This document shows, one piece after another, positions 21,789-27,654 of a stretch of 27,654 nt of DNA. The stretch's first letter is position 1. Every line of letters begins with the position of its first letter. Source of the stretch: JANWZL01 sp037445185 (GTDB lineage: Bacteria; Pseudomonadota; Gammaproteobacteria; Burkholderiales; Thiobacillaceae); NCBI GenBank assembly GCA_037445185.1, contig JBBIKZ010000019.1, positions 1-27,654 of the forward strand, written 5' to 3'. A model generated the notes under the pieces. It searched no databases. It saw only the letters and a program-made list of their open reading frames with translations, and had not been told where the DNA came from. A program made the translations under genes and the position numbers.

Positions 21789-22814
21789 TTACGCGGCGAC
21801 GCGCTCGGCGGCAAGCGGGTCGAGGTAGACCAGGCGGCGACTGCGTTGCGCCGAGCGGTGAAAGAACTCGTCGACCGCCTCCAGCTGCGCCTCGACCGTC
21901 TCGAGCCGGTTCATGGCGTGCCGGAAACCGGCCGAGTCGGCGAGCCCCCGCGTGTACCAGGCGATGTGCTTGCGCGCCATGCGCACGCCGGTCACCACGC
22001 CGTAGAAGCGGCAAAGCGCGTCCAGGTGTTCGCGCAGGATGGCGTGGATCTCGGCCACCTCGGGCGGCGGTAGCGCCTCGCCCGTGGCCAGGTAGTGCGC
22101 CACCTCGCGGAAGATCCAGGGCCGGCCCTGGGCGGCGCGGCCGATCATGATGGCGTCCGCGCCGGTGTAGTCGAGCACGTATTTGGCCTTCTGCGGCGAG
22201 GTGATGTCACCGTTGGCGATGATGGGGATGCGCGCCTCCTGCTTCACGGCGCGGATGGTGTCGTAGTCGGCCTCGCCGGAGTAGCCACAGGCGCGCGTGC
22301 GGCCGTGGATGGCCAGGGCCTGGATGCCGGCCGATTCGGCGATCTTGAGGATACGCAGGGCGTTGCGGTGGGCACGGTCCCAGCCGGTGCGGATCTTGAG
22401 GGTGACCGGCACCTCCGGCACGGCCCGCACCACCGCCTCGAGGATGCGGCCCACCAGCGCTTCGTCTTTGAGCAGTGCGGAGCCGGCCATCACATTGCAC
22501 ACCTTCTTGGCCGGACAGCCCATGTTGATGTCGATGATCTGGGCGCCGTGGTCGACGTTGTAGCGCGCTGCCTGCGCCATCATCTGCGGGTCGGCGCCGG
22601 CGATCTGCACCGAGACGGGGGCCACCTCGCCCGCGTGATCCGCGCGCCGGCGGGTCTTGGCCGAGCCGTAGAGGAGCGAGTTGGAGGTCACCATCTCGGA
22701 CACCGCCAGGCCAGCGCCCAGACGCTTGCAGAGCTGGCGAAAGGGCCGGTCCGTCACGCCGGCCATGGGGGCCACGATCAGGTTGCTGGGCAGGCGGTGG
22801 GGGCCGATGCGCAT
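21789..22814 (-). CDS. dusB: tRNA-dihydrouridine synthase B
   Basis: DusB is a flavoenzyme that reduces specific uridines in the tRNA D-loop. The 341-residue protein starts MRIGPHRLPSNLIVAPMAGV and has the catalytic cysteine at residue 100 (DINMGCPAKKV). It also has HGRTRACGYSGEADY for substrate or FMN contact, and IPIIANGDI...GADAIMIGRAAQGRPWIF for FMN phosphate binding. It is the first gene of the dusB-fis-purH-purD-yheT run and is divergent from lnt, with 272 bp between. Confidence 0.97.
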   Translation of the reverse strand: MRIGPHRLPSNLIVAPMAGVTDRPFRQLCKRLGAGLAVSEMVTSNSLLYGSAKTRRRADHAGEVAPVSVQIAGADPQMMAQAARYNVDHGAQIIDINMGCPAKKVCNVMAGSALLKDEALVGRILEAVVRAVPEVPVTLKIRTGWDRAHRNALRILKIAESAGIQALAIHGRTRACGYSGEADYDTIRAVKQEARIPIIANGDITSPQKAKYVLDYTGADAIMIGRAAQGRPWIFREVAHYLATGEALPPPEVAEIHAILREHLDALCRFYGVVTGVRMARKHIAWYTRGLADSAGFRHAMNRLETVEAQLEAVDEFFHRSAQRSRRLVYLDPLAAERVAA

Positions 22815-22842
22815 GGTGGGTTATCCGGTCCGAGGGGGGCGA

Positions 22843-22869
22843 ATTCTACTCGCATGCGGCAAGGTGCAA
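22843..22869 (-). promoter_or_regulatory. Candidate promoter of dusB-fis-purHD
   Basis: On the minus strand TTGCAC (22869-22864) and TAGAAT (22848-22843) are separated by 15 bases. The -10 hexamer is a five-of-six match and lies 28 bases before the dusB start. The spacing is slightly short, so the -35 assignment is weak while the -10 is attractive. Confidence 0.45.
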
Positions 22870-23086
22870 AAGCGCGCCGGCGGCCGCGACGGGTCGCGGT
22901 GCCCGGCGCAGAAACCGCGTGCTGCAAGGCATTGCGGCTAGCTGAAAAAAATTGCATTTGTGTGCATGCGGGCAGCTCGAAGAACCGTCGCGAGCGGCCC
23001 GAGTGCATGGCAGACGGCGCACAGCAGGTCTTTCGCCGTGTCCATGTGTCATACCGCAACATCGCACGGTTACACTGCAGCGTGCC

Positions 23087-24562
23087 ATGAACCCAGCCAC
23101 ATCCCTCGCCCGCATGCGCCTGCCCGCCCTGGCCTTCCTGCTGGGGGCGGTGAGCGTGTTCGGTTTTGCCCCGTTCTATCTCTTCCCGCTGCCCATCCTC
23201 GCCCTGGCGCTGCTCATCCGCGCACTGCGCGGGGCGACAGCCGGCGGCAGCTTCGCTCTCGGCTATGCCTACGGCCTGGGCAGCTTCCTGGCCGGGGTGT
23301 CCTGGGTCTATGTCAGCATGCACGACATCGGCGGCATGCCGGCGCCGCTGGCCGCCCTGGCGGTGGTCCTGTTCGCCGCCTACCTCGCCCTCTACCCCGC
23401 CCTGGCCCTGGGGATCGCCGTGCGCTGGCGGCTGCCGGAGAGCGTGCGCTGGCTCCTCGCCGCGCCTGCCCTCTGGGCGCTCTTCGACTGGCTGCGCGGT
23501 CTCGTCTTCACGGGTTTCCCCTGGCTGGCGATCGGCCATGCCCAGGCCCCGTACAGTCCGCTTGTCGGCTACGCGCCCATCCTCGGCGTGCATGGGGTGA
23601 CCGCCCTGGCGGTGCTCACCGCTGCGGCGCTGGCGCTCGCCCGGCCGATGCACGGGGCCCTGGCGCTGGCGGTCTGGCTCGCCGGCTGGGGGCTCAAGCA
23701 GATCGACTGGACACGGCCGGCGGGCGCGCCGGTGACGGTGAGCTTGCTGCAGGGCAACATCGCCCAGTCCCTCAAGTTCCGTCCGGAACAGCTCGCCTCG
23801 ACCCTGCGCACTTACCGCGATCTCACGCTCGCGAGCCCGAGCCGGCTGATCGTCCTGCCGGAGACGGCGCTGCCCATCTTCCTCGACACCGCGCCGGCGG
23901 AGTACCTGGCCGGCCTGGCGGCGCACGCGCGCGGCAACGGCGGTGACCTCCTGCTCGGCGTGCCGGAGCGCGCGGGCGAGCGCTACTACAACAGCGTCGT
24001 CTCCCTCGGACGCGCCACGCCGCAGGTCTACCGCAAGGTGCACCTGGTCCCGTTCGGGGAATTCGTGCCGCCCGGTTTTCGCTGGTTCATCGAGCTGATG
24101 CACATCCCCCTGGGCGACTTCGCCCGCGGTGCCTCGCGCCAGCCGCCCATGGCGGTGGCGGGCGAGCGCGTGGCCGTCAGCGTCTGCTACGAGGACGTCT
24201 TTGGCAGCGAGCTCCTCCACGCCCTGCCAGCGGCGACCCTGATGGTCAACGTCAGCAACACCGCCTGGTTCGGCGACTCCCTGGCACCCTGGCAGCACCT
24301 GCAGATCGGCCAGATGCGCGCGCTGGAGACGGGCCGCTGGTGGCTGCGCGCCACCAACACCGGCATCACCGCCATCCTCGACGAGCGCGGACGGGTGCAC
24401 GCGCGCCTCGAGCCCTTCACCACCGCCGCCTTGCACGGCACGGCGCAGGGCCGCGCAGGGCTCACCCCCTATGCGCGCTGGGGCGATGCCGGCCTCCTCG
24501 CCGCCGCCGCGCTCGCCCTGCTCGCCGCCGGCGGCTGGGGCTGGCTCGCCCGCCGGTACTGA
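23087..24562 (+). CDS. lnt: Apolipoprotein N-acyltransferase
   Basis: Lnt adds the third acyl chain to lipoproteins in the inner membrane. The 491-residue protein has several N-terminal membrane helices (residues 11-200, including FGFAPFYLFPLPILALALLI and FTGFPWLAIGHAQ) followed by a periplasmic nitrilase domain. The catalytic triad is visible: E259 (VLPETALP), K317 (YRKVHLVPFGE) and C367 (SVCYEDVF). A final hydrophobic helix ends the protein. The ATG at 23087 gives the conserved length; the frame extends 45 codons upstream into the divergent promoter region without family similarity. selD follows after 36 bp. Confidence 0.96.
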   Translation: MNPATSLARMRLPALAFLLGAVSVFGFAPFYLFPLPILALALLIRALRGATAGGSFALGYAYGLGSFLAGVSWVYVSMHDIGGMPAPLAALAVVLFAAYLALYPALALGIAVRWRLPESVRWLLAAPALWALFDWLRGLVFTGFPWLAIGHAQAPYSPLVGYAPILGVHGVTALAVLTAAALALARPMHGALALAVWLAGWGLKQIDWTRPAGAPVTVSLLQGNIAQSLKFRPEQLASTLRTYRDLTLASPSRLIVLPETALPIFLDTAPAEYLAGLAAHARGNGGDLLLGVPERAGERYYNSVVSLGRATPQVYRKVHLVPFGEFVPPGFRWFIELMHIPLGDFARGASRQPPMAVAGERVAVSVCYEDVFGSELLHALPAATLMVNVSNTAWFGDSLAPWQHLQIGQMRALETGRWWLRATNTGITAILDERGRVHARLEPFTTAALHGTAQGRAGLTPYARWGDAGLLAAAALALLAAGGWGWLARRY

Positions 24563-24598
24563 TAGAATCCGCCTCCCCCCGACTGCCCAGACTCGCCC

Positions 24599-25663
24599 AT
24601 GCCAGACACCGAACCCCTGCGCCTGACCCACCTCTCCCACGGCGGCGGCTGCGGCTGCAAGATCGCCCCGGCGGTGCTCGCGCAGATCCTCGCCGACACG
24701 CCCTACGCCAAGGGCATCGCCGCGGCCTTTCCCGACCTGCTGGTGGGCATCGAGTCGTCCGACGACGCGGCCGTGTGGCGGCTCAACGACCGTCAGGCCA
24801 TCGTGGCGACCACCGACTTCTTCATGCCCATCGTCGACGACCCCTTCGACTTCGGGCGCATCGCCGCCACCAACGCCCTGTCCGACGTCTATGCCATGGG
24901 CGCGCGTCCCCTGTTCGCCCTCGCCCTGGTCGGCATGCCGCTCGACAAGCTCTCGCCCGAGGTGATCCGCCGCATCCTGGCCGGCGGCGAGGCGGCGGCG
25001 CAGGCGGCCGGCATCCCCATCGCCGGCGGCCACTCCATCGATGCCTCCGAGCCGATCTACGGTCTGGTGGCGATCGGCGTGGTCGACCCCGCCCGCGTCA
25101 AGAAAAACAGCTCGGGCGAGGCGGGCGACGTGCTGGTGCTGGGCAAGGGCCTCGGCGTCGGCATCTACTCGGCGGCGCTCAAGAAGGACGCCCTGCCTGG
25201 CGAGGCCTACGCGGCCATGATCGCCTCCACCACCCAGCTCAACACCCCCGGCCCGGAACTGGCCGAGATCGAGGGCGTGCATGCCATGACCGATGTCACT
25301 GGCTTCGGTCTGCTGGGACACGCCCTGGAGATCGCGCGCGGCTCGGGCCTCGCGGCGCACCTCGAGTTCGGACGCCTGCCCATCCTGCCCCAGGCGGCGG
25401 AGCTCGCCCGGGCCGGCCATGTCACCGGCGCCAGCGGCCGCAACTGGGCGAGCTACGGTGGCGGTGTGCGCTTGTTCGAGGGCTGCCAGGACTGGCAGCG
25501 GGCGCTGCTGACCGACCCGCAGACCAGCGGCGGGCTGCTGGTGGCGTGCACAGCGGCGGCGCAGGAGGAGGTGATGCAGGTCTTCCGCCTGCACGGCTTC
25601 GAGCGCGCGGCGGTGATCGGCAGGCTGGTGGCAGGCGCGCCGGGGGCGGTGGTGGTGCCCTGA
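24599..25663 (+). CDS. selD: Selenide, water dikinase (selenophosphate synthetase)
   Basis: SelD makes selenophosphate from selenide and ATP for selenocysteine, selenouridine or selenium cofactors. The 354-residue protein starts with the glycine-rich active loop HLSHGGGCGCKIAP, with C18 and K21 at the positions of the E. coli catalytic Cys17 and Lys20. It uses cysteine (TGC), not selenocysteine. ESSDDAAVW and ATTDFFMPIVDDPFDFGRIA are the ATP- and metal-binding segments, and LTDPQTSGGLLVA is near the end. Neither selA/selB nor mnmH is in the window. A TAGAAT box at 24563-24568 between lnt and selD lacks a good -35. No clear ribosome-binding site precedes the ATG. Confidence 0.97.
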   Translation: MPDTEPLRLTHLSHGGGCGCKIAPAVLAQILADTPYAKGIAAAFPDLLVGIESSDDAAVWRLNDRQAIVATTDFFMPIVDDPFDFGRIAATNALSDVYAMGARPLFALALVGMPLDKLSPEVIRRILAGGEAAAQAAGIPIAGGHSIDASEPIYGLVAIGVVDPARVKKNSSGEAGDVLVLGKGLGVGIYSAALKKDALPGEAYAAMIASTTQLNTPGPELAEIEGVHAMTDVTGFGLLGHALEIARGSGLAAHLEFGRLPILPQAAELARAGHVTGASGRNWASYGGGVRLFEGCQDWQRALLTDPQTSGGLLVACTAAAQEEVMQVFRLHGFERAAVIGRLVAGAPGAVVVP

Positions 25664-25760
25664 GGGGCGGTTCCCCGCGCCGGCGGGTGACCGTCGCGGC
25701 ACCGGTTTTCGCCCAACCCCCAGAGGGGAACGAAGAGCAACCGGCGGATGATTTCGGCCT

Positions 25761-25780
25761 GGGCCGCAAGGACGCGGCCC
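25761..25780. other. Hairpin between convergent selD and the ligase gene
   Basis: GGGCCGC-AAGGAC-GCGGCCC is a perfect 7-bp stem in the 126-bp convergent gap, about 100 bp after the selD stop and just before the ligase stop on the other strand. There is no T-run on either side, so terminator activity is uncertain. Confidence 0.35.
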
Positions 25781-25789
25781 GAGGGGAAC

Positions 25790-27136
25790 TCAGGCGGTAA
25801 CCTCCGAGATGAAGTCCTCGAATTTGTGGTTCCTGCCCCGTTCGATCCGCTCCATGTACCTGATTTCCACCTGGAAGGGGTGACGGAACCGTTGTCGCAG
25901 CACCTCGGCCAGGGCCTGCTCCTGGGCGGTGCTCAGAGGGGGCTCGGTCACCAGCCTCGCCTCGATGAGGTCCAGGGACTTCTGCACCAGTTGCATCTGG
26001 CGTATGGGCGCAATGTGACCCCAGGCCTTGGCCGGGAAGGTGGGCCAGGTGCGTCTGCCGTCCGGCAGTACCAGCATGTTGCGCTGTCTGCACATGACCC
26101 GGTTGATGACCGCCAGACCACGCCCGCAGGGGCAAGGCGTTCCAGCCTCGGCATAGTCCTGGATGGCATAGCGGATCAGGGGCATGGCGTAGTTGTGCAG
26201 TGTGGTGATCACCACTTGGCCGATTTCGCCGGGTTCGCAGGGTTCGTTGTCTGCGTTGAGGATCTCCACCAGGACGTTTTCCGACTGCACGTGGTAGTGC
26301 TCATGTTCGGGGCATTGCAGGGCGATGTAGCCCACCTCCTGACTGCTGTACATGTCAACGAGGGGAACGCCCCAGGCCTGCCGGCAGGCCTCGCGTAGTT
26401 CGGGGCTGACCGTTTCCCCGCAGGTGCGAACCTGGCGCAAGCGGGGGATGCCCTGCCCGGTCTGCATAAAGTACTGGGCCAGCGCCATCAGGTTGGAGGG
26501 GTACGTGAGCAGGTAGTCCGGATTCTGTAGCAACAGCCAGGTTGCCTGTTCCCGTAAGTCCAGTTGGACGCTGAGCAGTGCGCCAGGACCGGTCCGATAC
26601 ACATCGCTGGTGGGTGGCCCCCAGTCCGGTAGCAACAAACCCTGGCTGGGCAGCTTGTCGCTGCCTGCGGCCCTGATGGCAGCCAACTTGCCCATGAGGT
26701 CGCGCCGATGCCAGGCATGGTCGCGCAGGGTAATGGCGTTCCAATAGAGACGGGTCAGGGCCGTACTCAGCGCCTTGATTGGCATGCCGGTCGAGCCCGA
26801 GGTATGGATGCTCTGGGTGGGGCCGTGTCCGGGCGGAAGCTTGCGACTGTTCATCACCTCGCCCAGACGTTGCAGCTCTGCGCGGGTCAGGATGGGCAGG
26901 CGGCGCCAGCGCTCGGTATCCAGGTCATCTCTGGGGTCGAGCCCGGCATCCTGGAGTCGGCGCCGATAGTTAGGGATATGGTTGTACGCATGTCGGAGCA
27001 GCTTCTGTAGCCGTTCGAACTGCCAGGCCTGCAAGGCCTCGCCCGACCACCACTGGCTGAGCTCCAGGCTGTGCCGCAATTCGATCAGTGACGGAATGTG
27101 GGCGTCCGCTAGTCGCCCAGGGGTCTTCTCGCTCAT
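25790..27136 (-). CDS. Phenylacetate-CoA ligase / CapK family AMP-forming ligase
   Basis: The 448-residue protein has the adenylate-forming ligase P-loop IHTSGSTGMPIKAL (110-123), the A5-like segment DMYSSQEVGYIALQC (261-275), MPLIRYAIQDYAE (318-330) and a Cys-rich CPCGRGLAVINRV (335-347). A lysine near the end (RNHKFEDFI) may be the A10 lysine. This matches phenylacetate-CoA ligase-like and CapK-like proteins, which often sit in polysaccharide or exported-polymer clusters. Its acid substrate is unknown. The ATG at 27136 overlaps the stop of a 28-codon frame (ATGA), and no strong ribosome-binding site precedes it, so it may depend on upstream translation. Its base composition is somewhat less GC-rich than its neighbours, and mobile DNA lies upstream, so horizontal acquisition is possible. 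Confidence 0.82.
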   Translation of the reverse strand: MSEKTPGRLADAHIPSLIELRHSLELSQWWSGEALQAWQFERLQKLLRHAYNHIPNYRRRLQDAGLDPRDDLDTERWRRLPILTRAELQRLGEVMNSRKLPPGHGPTQSIHTSGSTGMPIKALSTALTRLYWNAITLRDHAWHRRDLMGKLAAIRAAGSDKLPSQGLLLPDWGPPTSDVYRTGPGALLSVQLDLREQATWLLLQNPDYLLTYPSNLMALAQYFMQTGQGIPRLRQVRTCGETVSPELREACRQAWGVPLVDMYSSQEVGYIALQCPEHEHYHVQSENVLVEILNADNEPCEPGEIGQVVITTLHNYAMPLIRYAIQDYAEAGTPCPCGRGLAVINRVMCRQRNMLVLPDGRRTWPTFPAKAWGHIAPIRQMQLVQKSLDLIEARLVTEPPLSTAQEQALAEVLRQRFRHPFQVEIRYMERIERGRNHKFEDFISEVTA

Positions 27137-27219
27137 GGGCAGGGTCGGACGGCGTCCTCGAGATCCAGTTCGAGCACGGTCCAGTGGTCGCAATCCACTC
27201 GTCCGAAGGGGCTCTTCAC
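27133..27219 (-). CDS. Possible 28-residue leader ORF coupled to the ligase gene
   Basis: From GTG at 27219 a 28-codon frame runs to a TGA that overlaps the ligase ATG (ATGA). AGGA lies six bases before the GTG. The peptide (VKSPFGRVDCDHWTVLELDL, then EDAVRPCP) resembles nothing I recognise. A stop codon lies four codons upstream in frame, so it is not simply the 3' end of a longer gene. It may be a coupling leader or chance. Confidence 0.3.
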   Translation of the reverse strand: MKSPFGRVDCDHWTVLELDLEDAVRPCP

Positions 27220-27530
27220 GGTTTTCCTACGTTACTTATCCCCCTGCGGCCTGACGCCTGTGAGGTATGGCTGGGCGGTATGGCGTAGAGGCACGACGGG
27301 GTGTCCTGGGTGTTGAGCTGGAGGATTTTGAGCTTGAGGTAGTCGATATCTCGAAATCCCCTGGCACGACGACGCAACAGGCCGATGGCCACGTTGCCGG
27401 CTTCGAGGCGGGCGGTGGTGATCGGGTGATCGGCGTACGCACAGATGCCGGTGCGATGGGCCTGCAAGGTCTTCACGAAGGCCGTCAGACCGGTGATCTT
27501 CGCCGCCTTGGCCATGCCGCACCAATCATC
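27216..27530 (-). pseudogene. ISL3-family transposase, C-terminal remnant
   Basis: The open frame encodes about 104 residues (99 from the internal ATG at 27515). It includes HPITTARLEAGNVAIGLLRR, then RARGFRDIDYLKLKILQLNT, which is the C-terminal part of ISL3-type DDE transposases, including the glutamate expected to complete the DDE triad. The first two thirds of the gene are missing. Upstream, the frame hits a TAG exactly inside the CCTAAAAACC end of the MITE-like element, so the element's edge marks the truncation. It cannot be an active transposase. The C-terminal 25 residues after CLYA look like readthrough past the original end. Confidence 0.7.
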
Positions 27531-27654
27531 CTAAAAACCTCAGTTGACCGCTCCTTGGCCTTCGCAAAGACGCATGGAACCTGACGTTTGCGCCTCCGAG
27601 CACGCTCACCCGGAAGGTGAGACCGCTACACGCCCGCTTTCGGGTCTGTGCGCG
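27530..27654. mobile_element. Second copy of the MITE-like element, left end only
   Basis: CCTAAAAACCTCAGTTGA at 27530-27547 opens a stretch that matches 4056-4180 base for base in length. There are seven mismatches in 125 bp (about 94% identity), including the CTCACCCGGAAGGTGAG palindrome. The right end is outside the window. The copy has the same orientation as the first and abuts the transposase remnant. Confidence 0.8.

Noticed and set aside
22778..25702. 974-codon open frame on the minus strand across lnt and selD
   Set aside because: It is antisense to two genes with complete catalytic motifs; its translation is low-complexity (Ala/Gly/Arg/His-rich) with no family similarity. GC-rich codon bias keeps this frame open.

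Overview
The window is GC-rich, densely packed chromosomal DNA, mostly housekeeping genes. It most resembles a betaproteobacterium (possibly a Nitrosomonadales/Hydrogenophilales-type autotroph). The reasons are the dusB-fis-purH-purD run with a short 80-residue Fis, hemF close to purD, oxygen-dependent heme synthesis (HemF plus glutamyl-tRNA reductase HemA), a class I fructose-1,6-bisphosphatase and lgt divergent from ilvD. The assignment is inference from gene content and order; no 16S or tRNA gene is present.

Layout. 1-113: start of lgt on the minus strand, cut by the window edge. 222-3946 (+): ilvD, a Uma2-type endonuclease and a hexose-6-phosphate mutarotase. The 3' end of ilvD lies in a 143-bp tandem repeat. 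4056-4432: a non-coding, GC-rich, MITE-like element with 15-bp terminal inverted repeats. 4598-6335: an ankyrin-repeat protein (-) divergent from fbp (+). 22814 down to 6409 is one long minus-strand block: dusB-fis-purH-purD-yheT, then hemF, a very long bifunctional penicillin-binding protein, hemA, prfA, prmC, then a three-gene HPr-rel-A cassette (PqqD-like protein, HprK-related kinase, nucleotidyltransferase), and finally a gene for a twin-arginine-signal protein. 23087-25663 (+): lnt and selD. 25790-27136 (-): a phenylacetate-CoA-ligase-like AMP-forming ligase, followed by an ISL3-type transposase remnant that abuts a second copy of the MITE-like element at the window end.

Functional links. 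prfA and prmC encode release factor RF1 and its methyltransferase. The HPr-rel-A cassette is joined to prmC, and its genes to one another, by 4-10 nt overlaps, so the four genes are probably translated together. Downstream, the 234-residue Tat-signal protein has its own upstream region with a sigma-54-type -24/-12 element (GGCACG-N4-TTGC). About 63 bp further upstream is an 18-bp element resembling, from memory, the site found upstream of PEP-CTERM genes. I propose that this protein is a candidate client of the PqqD/HprK-like/nucleotidyltransferase cassette; this is the most interesting hypothesis in the window. The second theme is small mobile or repeat DNA: the MITE-like pair, the ilvD tail repeat that shares an internal module with it, REP-like palindromes and a heptad repeat at the prfA stop.
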